A stretch of 64,000 nt of DNA from Ralstonia condita. GTDB lineage: Bacteria; Pseudomonadota; Gammaproteobacteria; Burkholderiales; Burkholderiaceae. The notes beneath the pieces were generated by a model. That model saw only the letters and a program-made list of their open reading frames with translations. It searched no databases and was not told the origin of the DNA. The first letter of the stretch is position 1, and the number at the start of each line of letters is the position of its first letter. Location of the stretch: positions 62,001 to 126,000 of the forward strand of contig NZ_CATYWO010000005.1 in NCBI RefSeq assembly GCF_958405655.1, read 5' to 3'. Of this stretch, positions 42,518 to 51,902 are shown piece after piece. The position numbers were made by a program, and so were the translations under genes.

Positions 42518-43666
42518 ATGACCGCCATTCCTCGCCGCACGCGCCGCACCGAGCGGCCCACCCCCGTCTTGCCGACACTTCCCGACGATTTCGCCGTACG
42601 GGTGATTGCCTGGCAGCAGCGTTACGGCCGTCACCATCTGCCCTGGCAGAACACGGGTGATGCCTATCGCACGTGGCTATCGGAAATCATGTTGCAGCAG
42701 ACCCAGGTCAGCGCGGTGCTGGGCTACTACGCTCGCTTCATCGAGCGCTTTCCGACTGTGCAGGCGCTGGCGGCGGCCCCTGCCGATGACGTGATGGCAG
42801 CATGGGCTGGCCTGGGTTATTACACGCGTGCGCGCAATCTGCATCGCTGCGCGCAGATCGTGGTGGCGGAGCATGGTGGCGTCTTCCCGCGCGACCCCGA
42901 CGTCCTGACTACCCTCCCGGGCATCGGGCGCTCGACCGCCGCAGCCATCGCCGCGTTTTCATATGGCGTGCGTGCGGCGATTCTCGATGGCAACGTCAAG
43001 CGCGTATTCGCGCGTGCGTTTGGCATCGACGGTTTCCCGGGCGACAAGCCTGTCGAAGAAACGATGTGGCGCATCGCAGAGGCCGTACTTCCACCGGCTG
43101 GCGGTATTCAGCCGTACACGCAGGGTTTGATGGATCTTGGGGCTACCGTCTGCACGCGGGGCAGGCCCGCCTGCCTGACCGGCGAGCGCGCCTGCCCGCT
43201 TGAATCGCTATGCGAGGCGCGCAGGACCGATCGCGTCATGGAACTGCCCCTGCCTCGTCCGCGCAAGGCCGTACCCGAACGCGCCGCGACGGTGATGATG
43301 GCGCTGCATGATCATGCCGTGCTGTTGCACCGACGCCCACAGCGTGGCATCTGGGGCGGGCTGTGGTCGCTGCCGCTCGTCGGAGACATGGACGACGCGC
43401 TCAACGCGCATCCGAAGGATGCTGCTACTGTGCGCGATGCGGCGCAGACCTACGGTACAGTCGGGGCGGTGGAGCCAGCCGGTGAGCTGACGCACACCTT
43501 CACCCACTTTCGCTTGCACATGCACCTGCTGCGTGTGGACATGACCGAGCCGGCGGCGCTTGAAGATGACTGGCGCTGGGTGTCGCTCACGCAGCTCGGT
43601 ACCGTCGGGCTGCCGGCGCCCGTAAAGCTGGCCCTCGAGACGCTGCTACAGCCGAGCCTGGTCTAG
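42518..43666 (+). CDS. mutY: A/G-specific adenine glycosylase MutY
   Basis: 382 aa from ATG 42518. The helix-hairpin-helix and catalytic region read LPWQNTGDAYRTWLSEIMLQQTQVSAVLGYYARFI and LPGIGRSTAAAIAAFSYGVRAAILDGNVKRV (GIGRST, catalytic Asp). A C-terminal NUDIX-like domain (ERAATVMMALHDHAVLLHRRPQRGIWGGLWSLP) recognises 8-oxoG. The iron-sulfur loop has four Cys but with spacing x6-x6-x5 where the family norm is x6-x2-x5; see findings. Convergent with the LON-domain gene. Confidence 0.95.
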   Translation: MTAIPRRTRRTERPTPVLPTLPDDFAVRVIAWQQRYGRHHLPWQNTGDAYRTWLSEIMLQQTQVSAVLGYYARFIERFPTVQALAAAPADDVMAAWAGLGYYTRARNLHRCAQIVVAEHGGVFPRDPDVLTTLPGIGRSTAAAIAAFSYGVRAAILDGNVKRVFARAFGIDGFPGDKPVEETMWRIAEAVLPPAGGIQPYTQGLMDLGATVCTRGRPACLTGERACPLESLCEARRTDRVMELPLPRPRKAVPERAATVMMALHDHAVLLHRRPQRGIWGGLWSLPLVGDMDDALNAHPKDAATVRDAAQTYGTVGAVEPAGELTHTFTHFRLHMHLLRVDMTEPAALEDDWRWVSLTQLGTVGLPAPVKLALETLLQPSLV

Positions 43667-43685
43667 ACTCGGCGCGGCCGCGGCA

Positions 43686-44339
43686 TCACAGGATGTGATG
43701 CTGCTTCATATAGCGATGGACGATCTCGATGCGCATGCCGGCATCCATCAGTTCCATCAGTTTCTGTTTGGCCTTGAGCGGGACCGGCAGCAATTCGCAC
43801 AGCCGGTTGGCCACCCAGCTGGGACTGTTCCAGTCATAGGGCTCGGCCATGGGCACGTTGCCGTCTTCTCGCGCGCCCAATGTAGCAACGATGCGGCGCA
43901 GCGCACCGACGCAATCGTCGAAGAGTTCGCTCTTGCAGTCCTCCACGTCGCCGCCCATGGGCTCGACCGTACCGCGCATCAGGCCATCCGGGGTCGTATC
44001 GAACGACAGGACCTTGAAACGCTGCGTGCCGCGCACCTTGATCATCAGCAGGCCAAGCTGCTCCATGTCGCATTCGACGATGTGGGCGATGCAGCCCACG
44101 TCCACCGGCACGGTTGGCGCGTCGACTGTTGCTACTTCATTGCCACGCTCGATCAGGCAAACGCCGAAGGGCGTCTGGTCGCGCAGACAGGCGCGGATCA
44201 TGTCGATATAGCGGGCTTCGAAAATCCGCAGCGGCAGCAGACCGCCCGGAAACAGCACCGTGTGCAGCGGAAAGAGCGGCAGCTCCGTGGGGAGTGGCGG
44301 CAGTGGCGAAAACCGCGAGAGAGCGATGTCTTCTTGCAT
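43686..44339 (-). CDS. LON peptidase substrate-binding domain protein
   Basis: 217 aa from ATG 44339, lacking the AAA and protease domains. LPLFPLHTVLFPGGLLPLRIFEARYIDMIRACLRDQTPFGVCLIERG is the Lon N-terminal (PUA-like) domain; RGTQRFKVLSFDTTPDGLMRGTVE continues it. Family members are standalone; function unsettled. Downstream of rapZ by 85 bases on the same strand. Confidence 0.9.
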   Translation of the reverse strand: MQEDIALSRFSPLPPLPTELPLFPLHTVLFPGGLLPLRIFEARYIDMIRACLRDQTPFGVCLIERGNEVATVDAPTVPVDVGCIAHIVECDMEQLGLLMIKVRGTQRFKVLSFDTTPDGLMRGTVEPMGGDVEDCKSELFDDCVGALRRIVATLGAREDGNVPMAEPYDWNSPSWVANRLCELLPVPLKAKQKLMELMDAGMRIEIVHRYMKQHHIL

Positions 44340-44424
44340 GAGCGGACCGGTCGGCTTCAAGACTTTCGCATGGCGCCGCGAGCCGTTCTGCTCAGAACGC
44401 TGCCCGGCGCCCATGGCGCGCGGT

Positions 44425-45315
44425 TCAGCCGTCTACGGCCAATTCGCGGTGGCGGACCAACACATTACCATGCGCACGGAAGTACGTGGCGAGGCGTTCG
44501 GCGATGTACACGGAACGATGCTGGCCGCCCGTGCACCCAATCGCAACGGTGAGGTAGCTACGGTTGTCGGCAATGAAACTGGGTAGCCACTTTTCTACAT
44601 AGGCGCGGATGTCTTCTGCCATGGCCAGCACCATCGGTTGACTCTGCAGGAAGTCGATAACGGGCTGGTCACGCCCGGTGAGCGGGCGCAGTTGCGTGTC
44701 GTAGTACGGGTTGGGCAGCGAACGCACGTCGAAGACGAGGTCGGCGTCGGTCGGTACGCCATGCTTGAAGCCGAACGATTCGAACATCAGCGTGATGTCG
44801 TGCGGTTCGTCGCTGATGAATTCCTTGATGTACGCGCGCAGGGCGTTGGTGCGCAGCGTGCTGGTGTCGATGCGATGTGCCGGATCAGCCAGTGGGCTGA
44901 GCAGCTCACGCTCCATCTCGATGGCTTCGATGAGCGACGTGTCCACGCCCTTGGCATCGGTGGGCACTGGCGCTATGTCGGGTCTTCCATTGCGGATCGA
45001 CAGCGGGTGACGGCGACGCGTTTCGGAATAACGCTGCACCAGGGCATTGGTGCTTGCCGTCAGGAACAGCATGCGCACGTCGTGTTCCTTGCGCAGCGCG
45101 GTAATGGTCTCGGGCACCTTCCGCAGCGATTCGCGGCTACGGATGTCGGTGGCGACGCCCAGGTGCGTGTAGCCCTGGTCCGCAAGATAGCGCGCCAGTT
45201 CTGGAAGAAACTGCGCGGGCAGGTTGTCGACGCAGTAGTAGCCCGCGTCTTCCAGCACGTTCAGGGCGACCGATTTCCCTGAGCCGGACATACCGGTGAT
45301 GAGAATAATGCGCAT
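44425..45315 (-). CDS. rapZ: RNase adapter protein RapZ
   Basis: 296 aa from ATG 45315. N-terminal P-loop ILITGMSGSGKSVALNVLEDAGYYCVDNLP. The C-terminal domain contains VDVRSLPNPY-like FDVRSLPNPYYDTQLRPLTGRD, SYLTVAIGCTGGQHRSVYIAERL and a conserved RHRE (VRHREL). Known to present sRNAs to RNase E and control amino-sugar synthesis in enterobacteria. It follows hprK in this organism's rpoN-ptsN cluster. Confidence 0.96.
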   Translation of the reverse strand: MRIILITGMSGSGKSVALNVLEDAGYYCVDNLPAQFLPELARYLADQGYTHLGVATDIRSRESLRKVPETITALRKEHDVRMLFLTASTNALVQRYSETRRRHPLSIRNGRPDIAPVPTDAKGVDTSLIEAIEMERELLSPLADPAHRIDTSTLRTNALRAYIKEFISDEPHDITLMFESFGFKHGVPTDADLVFDVRSLPNPYYDTQLRPLTGRDQPVIDFLQSQPMVLAMAEDIRAYVEKWLPSFIADNRSYLTVAIGCTGGQHRSVYIAERLATYFRAHGNVLVRHRELAVDG

Positions 45316-45358
45316 GGCGCGAGGATAGCATCCCTCTGTGGCAAACCAGCGACCAAAC

Positions 45359-45384
45359 AAAAAGGCGGCCGGAGTGGCCGCCTT
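45359..45384 (-). terminator. Terminator after the PsiF gene
   Basis: Stem GGCGGCC / GGCCGCC plus an A/T pair at each end, loop of 5; minus strand ends in TTTTTGTTT. Lies between the PsiF stop and the rapZ start. Confidence 0.8.
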
Positions 45385-45408
45385 CCTGGTACCGGGTCCG
45401 GCGCAGGC

Positions 45409-45759
45409 TCAGTTCTTGTTCGAGAGGCAGTCCTTCATGAACGCCTTGCGTTCGTCGCCCTTCTTGCCGGAAGCATCCTTGTTACACATCTTCATGCGCT
45501 CTTTCGGGTCGGCAGGCTTGGCGGCCATTGGCTTGTCCGACAGGCAGCTCTTCATGAACGCCTTGCGCTCGTCGCCTTTCTTGCCGGCGGCGTCCATGTT
45601 GCACTGCTTCATCTTGTCTTGCTGTGAATTCTTGGCTGCCGGGGCTGCCGGGGCTGCGGCAGGCGCGGCCGGCGCGGCGGCAGGGGCGCTGCCTTGGGCA
45701 AAGGCCTGGCCGGCGAGGAACGGGAGCGCCAGGGCGCAAGCGGCAATCAGTTGTTTCAT
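45409..45759 (-). CDS. PsiF-repeat periplasmic protein
   Basis: 116 aa from ATG 45759, with a signal peptide (LIAACALALPFLAGQAFA) and an Ala/Pro linker. Two PsiF repeats follow: KMKQCNMDAAGKKGDERKAFMKSCLSD and RMKMCNKDASGKKGDERKAFMKDCLSN, almost identical and each with two Cys. PsiF was named as a phosphate-starvation-inducible protein in E. coli; molecular role unknown. It sits alone between rapZ and hprK. Confidence 0.9.
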   Translation of the reverse strand: MKQLIAACALALPFLAGQAFAQGSAPAAAPAAPAAAPAAPAAKNSQQDKMKQCNMDAAGKKGDERKAFMKSCLSDKPMAAKPADPKERMKMCNKDASGKKGDERKAFMKDCLSNKN

Positions 45760-45943
45760 CGTGGTTTCTCCTTGGGTACCAACAGATGAGCGGGCGGATC
45801 CGTTGCCGCGCTCGCAATGAACGGCGCCGCGTGCGTGGCCGGCGCATTCCCATCCACAACGGCGACGCCGCATGCTGGGTTGACGTTTCACAACGAAAAC
45901 TAGGGTAAAACCCGTCCGATTGCGAAACTTTGTAACGGCTTTG

Positions 45944-46918
45944 TTAAAGCAAGCGACCTTGTGGCGAGTGCGAAGCGGCTTCGGCCTGCATGGCAGCACG
46001 TTGGCGGTCCATGAAGTCGCGCAGCGTGTCGATGCCACGCAGACGAAGGATCGTGTTGCGAACGGCCGCCTCGACAAGGACGGCCAGGTTGCGGCCGGCT
46101 GCCACCTGGATCTTCACCATGTGGATCGGCAAACCCAGCACATCGAGGTATTGGGAGTCGAGCGGCAGGCGTTCGAACTCGCCGTCGTTGCGGCGGACGA
46201 GCTGGACGATCAGCTTGATCTTCATCTTTCGGCGCACTGCCGTCTCACCGAAGATCGTCTTGATGTCGAGCAGGCCCAGGCCCCGCACTTCCAGCAGATT
46301 CTGCAGCAGCGGCGGGCAGCGGCCTTCGATGAAGTCCGGTCCCAGGCGGACGAAGTCGACCGCATCGTCGGCGACCAGGCCGTGACCGCGCGAAATCAGC
46401 TCCAGACCCAATTCGCTCTTGCCCAGGCCGGAATCGCCCATGATGAGCACGCCCATGCCGAGGATGTCGAGAAACACGCCGTGCATCGTCACGCGCGGCG
46501 CGGAGATGCGCGACAGATACAAGCGCAGATGGTCGATGACCGCAGCCGACGAAATCGGCGACGTAAACAGCGGCGTGGAGGAGCGCGTGCAGCGCAGTTC
46601 CAGGTCGGGCGGCGGATCGACGCCATCGGCCACCACCAGGAACGGCGGCTCGAGCAGGATCAATTCGCCCATCTGGCGCTTGCGGTTCTCCTCGGACAGG
46701 CGCTGGTAGTAAGTAATCTCGGGCTTGCCGAGCACCTGGATGCGGTTCGGGTGGATGAGGTTCAAGTGCCCGACGAGATCCGCCGCGGAGGTCGCCTCCT
46801 TGGCAAAATCGAGGTCGAACGCGCGGTCTGCGCCTTCCAGGCCGGCGACCCACGACAGCTTCAGGTCGGCTGCGTTGTCGTCAAAGATCGATTGGGCGGT
46901 AACGCCGGTCAGTTCCAT
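45944..46918 (-). CDS. hprK: HPr kinase/phosphorylase
   Basis: 324 aa. The C-terminal kinase domain has the P-loop MGDSGLGKSELGLELI and the family signature LLEVRGLGLLDIKTIFG. The N-terminal domain contains HLNLIHPNRIQVLGKPEITYY. Phosphorylates HPr on a serine. In proteobacteria it clusters with ptsN and rpoN, as here. 63 bases downstream of ptsN. Confidence 0.96.
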   Translation of the reverse strand: MELTGVTAQSIFDDNAADLKLSWVAGLEGADRAFDLDFAKEATSAADLVGHLNLIHPNRIQVLGKPEITYYQRLSEENRKRQMGELILLEPPFLVVADGVDPPPDLELRCTRSSTPLFTSPISSAAVIDHLRLYLSRISAPRVTMHGVFLDILGMGVLIMGDSGLGKSELGLELISRGHGLVADDAVDFVRLGPDFIEGRCPPLLQNLLEVRGLGLLDIKTIFGETAVRRKMKIKLIVQLVRRNDGEFERLPLDSQYLDVLGLPIHMVKIQVAAGRNLAVLVEAAVRNTILRLRGIDTLRDFMDRQRAAMQAEAASHSPQGRLL

Positions 46919-46981
46919 AGCAGGGCGGGGCGGGCGGTGGACGATCGCAATCGGTTGCGCAGGGCACCGACCGCGCCAGGG

Positions 46982-47437
46982 TCAAGGCCGCCAGTCGGTC
47001 AAGAGCTGGTGAATCGCCTCGGGCGACGGCAGGGTGGCGAGGCCTTCGCGCATGTCACGGTCGGACAGCAACTGGGCGATTTCGGACAGGATTTCCAGAT
47101 GCTGCTGCGTGGCCTGTTCGGGCACCAGCAGGAAGATCAGCAACGAAACGGGCTTGCCGTCGGGGGACTCGAACGGCACCGGTTCGGACAGACGCATGAA
47201 AGCCGCCAGCGGTTGCTTCAGGCCTTTGATGCGGCCGTGCGGAATCGCCACCCCGGCGCCCAGCCCCGTTGAGCCGAGCGATTCGCGTGCGAACAGATTG
47301 TCGGTGACGACGGCGCGCGCCACGCCGTGATTGTTCTCGAACAGCAGGCCGGCCTGTTCGAACACCCGCTTCTTGCTGGTTACGCTGACGTCCAGAGCAA
47401 TATTCCCGGGCGGCAACAGTTTGGCCAAGCGATTCAT
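46982..47437 (-). CDS. ptsN: PTS system IIA-like nitrogen regulatory protein (IIA-Ntr)
   Basis: 151 aa from ATG 47437 (MNRLAKLLPPGNIALD). An in-frame Met at 47500 would add 21 residues of no family character. The phospho-acceptor His lies in GAGVAIPHGRIKGLKQP. PtsN takes phosphate from the nitrogen PTS and regulates potassium transport and sigma-54-related functions in other bacteria. The 349-base gap upstream holds the hpf terminator and, presumably, the ptsN promoter. Confidence 0.94.
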   Translation of the reverse strand: MNRLAKLLPPGNIALDVSVTSKKRVFEQAGLLFENNHGVARAVVTDNLFARESLGSTGLGAGVAIPHGRIKGLKQPLAAFMRLSEPVPFESPDGKPVSLLIFLLVPEQATQQHLEILSEIAQLLSDRDMREGLATLPSPEAIHQLLTDWRP

Positions 47438-47740
47438 GTGCAATGCGTGAAATGAGCGGCGTCCTTCTGCACCAAGTTGGCGCGCGGACAATCGGGCCAT
47501 TATAGACCACGCGTCACGCGGCTTTGTGCGACGCACCAGCGGTGCGGCGCGCAGGGCAGAGAGGCGAATCCCCCAGGGGCTGTGATCGGCCGGTGCGGGC
47601 GAACGTCGCCTGCGCATCGACCCTGTTTTTGCCGGCATCGCGCGAAGATGCGCGCCACGCCAAGCATTCATACTTTCGTCAGATTTTAGCCCGACTTAAT
47701 TCGGATGCAATCGGAATCGTGGGGAATGCACCACGACATA

Positions 47741-47769
47741 AAAAAACCGCGCCATCCGAGGGCGCGGTT
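47741..47769 (-). terminator. Terminator after hpf
   Basis: 9-bp stem AACCGCGCC / GGCGCGGTT with a 7-base loop; on the minus strand it runs into a T7 tract. Separates hpf from ptsN. Confidence 0.85.
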
Positions 47770-47786
47770 GCATGTGGTGCCGTTGC

Positions 47787-48140
47787 CTATTGCTGCATCT
47801 GCACGGCCTGCAAGGCCTGGTGCTTCAAGCTGTCGCGATCGTGTCCCTGCACGCGGTCCTTGTATTTGATGACCTGTCGATCCAGTTTGTCGACGAGCAG
47901 ATCGATGGCCGCATAAAGATCTTCATGGTGTGATTCGACGAAGACATCCTTTCCCTTGAGGTGCAGGTTGATTTCCGCGTACTGGCGGCGGTCCTTCTCC
48001 TTGTGGTTATCGACCGATAGCAAGACGCTGACGCCAATCACCTGATCGAAGTGCCTGATCACACGCTCCAGTTTCGTTTCCACGTACTCACGCAATGGCG
48101 GCGTGATATCCAGGTGGTGTCCACTGAGTTTGAAGTTCAT
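47787..48140 (-). CDS. hpf: Ribosome hibernation promoting factor
   Basis: 117 aa from ATG 48140. MNFKLSGHHLDITPPLREYVETKLERVIRHFD and KGKDVFVESHHEDLYAAIDLLVDKLDRQVIKYKDR are the HPF/RaiA fold; length matches the short form. It binds the ribosome decoding site to cause hibernation. 51 bases after rpoN, the usual order. Confidence 0.95.
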   Translation of the reverse strand: MNFKLSGHHLDITPPLREYVETKLERVIRHFDQVIGVSVLLSVDNHKEKDRRQYAEINLHLKGKDVFVESHHEDLYAAIDLLVDKLDRQVIKYKDRVQGHDRDSLKHQALQAVQMQQ

Positions 48141-48191
48141 AGCGGTTCTCCTTCTCACGGATGGGCCGCACCGGAACTGCCCGCGATGCGG

Positions 48192-49691
48192 CTATAAGGA
48201 CTTGCGCAGATTCACTGCAGGGATCTTGAGGGCTTCGCGGTACTTGGCCACCGTCCGACGGGCCACCACGAATCCTTGTTCGCCTAACAGCTCGGCAATT
48301 CTGCTATCGGACAGAGGATTCTTCGGGTCTTCGGCTCCTACAAGTTGCTTGATGAGCGCGCGTATCGCAGTGGACGATGCGGCTCCGCCGGTTTCCGTCG
48401 ATACATGGCTGCCGAAGAAGTACTTCAGCTCGAACGTCCCCATCGGGGTCGCCATGTATTTGTTGGTTGTCACACGGGAGATCGTGGACTCGTGTAGACC
48501 CAGTGTATCGGCTATTTCCCGCAAAACCAAGGGGCGCATGGCGATTTCGCCGTGCGTGAAAAAGCTCTTTTGACGCTCGACAATGGCTTGCGAGACACGC
48601 AGGATCGTGTCGAAGCGCTGCTGGATGTTCTTGATCAGCCAACGCGCTTCCTGCAGCTTCTGCTGCAGATTGGCGGCGCCGGCCTCGCCGCGGCTGCCGC
48701 GCAGGATCTGCGCGTACATGTCGTTGATGCGCAGGCGCGGCATGACCTCGGGATTCAGTTGCGCCATCCAGCCGGCCGCCGTTTTGCGCACGACCACGTC
48801 GGGTACGACGAAGTCAGCTTCGGCGCGGCCGAAGGCATGGCCGGGGAACGGCGCCAGAGACCGGATGAGTTCATGCGCAGCCTTCAGTGCGGGCTCGTCG
48901 ACGGACAGCGCTTTCTTCAGCCGCGTGTAGTCGCGCGCGGCCAGCAGCTCAAGATGTTGATTGACGATGACGAGCGGCAGCGCTTTTGCGGGTGAGTCGA
49001 GGCGCTGCAGCTGCAGCGTCAGGCATTCGGCGGCCGAGCGCGCACCGATCCCTGGTGGATCGAAGCTCTGCAGCATGCGAAGTGCGGCTTGCAGTTCATC
49101 GAGTTCGATCTCGAGTTCGGCGGGCAGGTCGGTGAGGATCTCATCCAGCGTGGCCGAGAGATAGCCCTCGTCATCGAGCGACTCGACCAGGAAGATCACC
49201 AGGCCCTTGTCGCGCATCGAAAGCTTGAGCGGCGCGAGTTGTTCCATGAGGAATTCGCGCAACGTCGGCTCGGCTTCACGCAATTGCATGGGGGCGCGGT
49301 CGTCTTCGTCCGATTGAGGCTTGCGGGCGAAATCGTCGAGGCTCCAGTCGGACCGGTCGGAGCCATAGTCGGTGTCGAAATCTGCGCCGTTTTCGTAGCT
49401 GGTATCGGGGGCGTCGCTGCTCTCGGTACCGTTGGACGCAGGCTGTGGCGATTCGGTGGATGGCGGCGTGGCGCTGTTGCTTTGCAGCGCGTTGATCGAG
49501 CCGTCCGCGCCAATCCGCGCAGAGGTGTCGAGCCACTCGTTTTCGCGCTCCAGCAGCGGGTTCTCGGTCAGCGCCTGCTCGACTTCCTGTTGCAGTTCGA
49601 TGGTGGATAGCTGCAGCAGACGGATGGACTGCTGCAACTGCGGCGTGAGCGCCAGATGCTGAGAGAGGCGGAGCTGGAGCGACTGTTTCAT
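48192..49691 (-). CDS. rpoN: RNA polymerase sigma-54 factor
   Basis: 499 aa. Region I is MKQSLQLRLSQHLALTPQLQQSIRLLQLSTIELQQEVEQALTENPLLE, followed by an acidic linker (region II), the core-binding region, and the C-terminal RpoN box ARRTVAKYREAL. Reads -24/-12 promoters such as that found here before nrtA. Directly downstream of lptB by 96 bases. Confidence 0.97.
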   Translation of the reverse strand: MKQSLQLRLSQHLALTPQLQQSIRLLQLSTIELQQEVEQALTENPLLERENEWLDTSARIGADGSINALQSNSATPPSTESPQPASNGTESSDAPDTSYENGADFDTDYGSDRSDWSLDDFARKPQSDEDDRAPMQLREAEPTLREFLMEQLAPLKLSMRDKGLVIFLVESLDDEGYLSATLDEILTDLPAELEIELDELQAALRMLQSFDPPGIGARSAAECLTLQLQRLDSPAKALPLVIVNQHLELLAARDYTRLKKALSVDEPALKAAHELIRSLAPFPGHAFGRAEADFVVPDVVVRKTAAGWMAQLNPEVMPRLRINDMYAQILRGSRGEAGAANLQQKLQEARWLIKNIQQRFDTILRVSQAIVERQKSFFTHGEIAMRPLVLREIADTLGLHESTISRVTTNKYMATPMGTFELKYFFGSHVSTETGGAASSTAIRALIKQLVGAEDPKNPLSDSRIAELLGEQGFVVARRTVAKYREALKIPAVNLRKSL

Positions 49692-49787
49692 GCGGGCTAT
49701 TCTATGCCCAACAGTCGCTCGATGGAACGGATTTTGCTTGATGGTGCGGCTTCGCCACGTCCCGACTGCGTAGACGCGGCGTGCGGC

Positions 49788-50576
49788 TTACATCCGGAAG
49801 TTGTCGCCCAGATACACCTTGCGTACCTCCTCGTTTTCGACGATCTGCGCGGGGCTGCCGGCGGCCAGCACCGTCCCCTCGCTGATGATGTAGGCGTGAT
49901 CGCAGATGCCCAGGGTTTCGCGCACGTTGTGGTCGGTGATCAGCACGCCGATGTTGCGTTCTTTCAGGAAGCTGACGATGCGCTGGATTTCGCCCACGGC
50001 GATCGGATCGACACCTGCAAACGGTTCATCAAGCAGGATGAAGCGCGGCGACGAGGCCAGCGCACGGGCGATTTCCACGCGGCGGCGTTCTCCCCCCGAA
50101 AGCGACAGCGCGGGGTTGTCGCGCAGGTGCGCGATCTGCAGATCGTCGAGCAGCGCATCCAGGCGCCGGTTGACTTCGGCTTGCGTGAGTTTCTTTCCGT
50201 CCTGCTCCTGCAACTCGAGCACGGCGCGGATGTTTTCCTGCACGTTGAGCTTGCGGAACACCGAGGCTTCCTGCGGCAGGTACGACAGGCCCATGCGCGC
50301 GCGCTGGTGGATCGGCAGGCGGCTGATGTGCTCACCGTCGAGCACGATGTCGCCGGCATCCAGCGCCACCAGACCCACGATCATATAGAACGAGGTGGTC
50401 TTGCCGGCGCCGTTCGGGCCGAGCAGACCCACCACTTCGCCGCTCTTCACATCGAGCGATACATCTTTCACCACCGTGCGCGTGCCATAGCGCTTCTTCA
50501 GGTGGCGGACGACCAGCGTGCTGGAGGTCGTAGCCTGCGGCGCGACGGTTTTGGGAGCGAGGGTGGTGGCAGACAT
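49788..50576 (-). CDS. lptB: LPS export ABC transporter ATPase LptB
   Basis: 262 aa from ATG 50576. Walker A GPNGAGKTTSFYMIVG, Q-loop YLPQEASVF, signature LSGGERRRVEIARAL, Walker B FILLDEPFAGVDP. It powers extraction of LPS from the inner membrane via LptFG (not in this window). Gene order lptC-lptA-lptB-rpoN is standard. Confidence 0.96.
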   Translation of the reverse strand: MSATTLAPKTVAPQATTSSTLVVRHLKKRYGTRTVVKDVSLDVKSGEVVGLLGPNGAGKTTSFYMIVGLVALDAGDIVLDGEHISRLPIHQRARMGLSYLPQEASVFRKLNVQENIRAVLELQEQDGKKLTQAEVNRRLDALLDDLQIAHLRDNPALSLSGGERRRVEIARALASSPRFILLDEPFAGVDPIAVGEIQRIVSFLKERNIGVLITDHNVRETLGICDHAYIISEGTVLAAGSPAQIVENEEVRKVYLGDNFRM

Positions 50577-50610
50577 AGGCAATCAGGAAACGCGGACGTG
50601 GCGGAACGAA

Positions 50611-51201
50611 TCAGGGCTTGGCTGCCGGAGCCGATGCAGCAGGCGCAGCCGGTGTGCTCGTGCGGGGGGCGAGCACGGCGCGCACACGCCCCGACGGATT
50701 GGCGGCAGTGGTGTTCTCCGCGCCGCCCGATGCGGTGTAGAACTCCTTCTGGCCGTCGTAAGTAATGACCGCGCCACGGATCTCGTCGAGTTGCGTCGCA
50801 CCCTGCAGGCGCTCCATGCGTGCCCGGCTGATCAGCTTGGAAATCTCCTGCTTGCCGTCGTACTCGATCCGCTCGCCCCAGCCTTGGATGTATTCGTCGA
50901 CGTTGTCGCGCTTCTGGCGGATGAAGGCGAGGTTACCAGGCTTGGAGGTCGCCACGGCGTAGTTGTAGCCCTCAGGGTCCGTGCGCAGATCCGCTTCATC
51001 GGAGCGCAGCACCATGGTGCCCTTGGTCAGCACCACGTTGCCCGTCAGGTGATAGACCTGCTTCAGATCGTCGTAGCTGGCATTGTCGGCTTCGAGCACC
51101 AGCGGCTTGTCGCGGTCGGCGCGCTCGGCGTGTGCGGACAGGGCCGGAAGCAGCAGCGCGGCGGCGAGGGCAAAGCCGGCGGCACGGAAAGTGTGGGTCA
51201 T
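50611..51201 (-). CDS. lptA: Periplasmic LPS transport protein LptA
   Basis: 196 aa from ATG 51201 (a GTG at 51210 is an alternative). Signal peptide ends ALSAHAE. The beta-jellyroll OstA/LptA domain reads KPLVLEADNASYDDLKQVYHLTGNVVLTKGTMVLRSDEADLRTDPEGY. The C-terminus is Ala/Pro-rich. Forms the periplasmic bridge for LPS. 64 bases after lptC. Confidence 0.94.
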   Translation of the reverse strand: MTHTFRAAGFALAAALLLPALSAHAERADRDKPLVLEADNASYDDLKQVYHLTGNVVLTKGTMVLRSDEADLRTDPEGYNYAVATSKPGNLAFIRQKRDNVDEYIQGWGERIEYDGKQEISKLISRARMERLQGATQLDEIRGAVITYDGQKEFYTASGGAENTTAANPSGRVRAVLAPRTSTPAAPAASAPAAKP

Positions 51202-51265
51202 GGAGGTCACGTCGAAGAGGGGCGCGGTCGGTAGGCGGGATAGTGCGATAGGGTCGGGTCGAACG

Positions 51266-51898
51266 TTACGGCTTCGGCGCCCCCAGCCCTTCGATCCGGC
51301 CGCGCACGTTGCCCAGCAATTGTACTTGGCGCGTCACGTTATTGAAGACGAGGCCGTTGGCGTTCATGATCGACGGCCCGCGGTGCAGTTCGACCGGTTT
51401 GTCGGTGCGCACGATGTCGTCGTTGAGCAGCACCTGGAAGTACGTCGAGTCGGCCGTCATCAGCGGATCCTGGCGCGGGTCCAGGCCTTGCGCGCGGATG
51501 ACCTTGGCGTTGTTGTACAGATCGATGATGGTGCCTTCGCCGTTCATCTTTCCCAGATCTGCCCGGGCCGTGACCTGCGGTCGGTCGGGCGCATAGACGC
51601 GCAGCGCCGGATACGTGACGTCGTAAGTGAGGTCGTCCTCGTAGTGGTTCATGTGGACGCCGGTAAAGCGGTATTTGGTGGTGCCAGTCTCGTCCAGCGC
51701 CGTGGCCGAGATGCCGTCCATCGTGTAATCGGCGACGTGGCGCTTGGGCTGATTGGCGGTGGCATCGGTCTGCGGCGTGTTGACCTGAACGAGCAGGAAC
51801 GTGACACCGCAAACGATCGCCATCAGCAGGATCGGCAGCCCGCGCAGCATGACTTGCAGCGCGGTGGAGACGAGGCGTTGAGAGCGTTCGCTGGCCAT
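51266..51898 (-). CDS. lptC: LPS export system protein LptC
   Basis: 210 aa from ATG 51898. One N-terminal membrane helix (GLPILLMAIVCGVTFLLVQV), then a periplasmic domain with HVADYTMDGISATALDETGTTKYRFTGVHMNHYEDD, typical of the LptC family. Passes LPS from LptBFG to LptA. Start is 4 bases after kdsC. Confidence 0.93.
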   Translation of the reverse strand: MASERSQRLVSTALQVMLRGLPILLMAIVCGVTFLLVQVNTPQTDATANQPKRHVADYTMDGISATALDETGTTKYRFTGVHMNHYEDDLTYDVTYPALRVYAPDRPQVTARADLGKMNGEGTIIDLYNNAKVIRAQGLDPRQDPLMTADSTYFQVLLNDDIVRTDKPVELHRGPSIMNANGLVFNNVTRQVQLLGNVRGRIEGLGAPKP

Positions 51899-51902
51899 GA
51901 GG

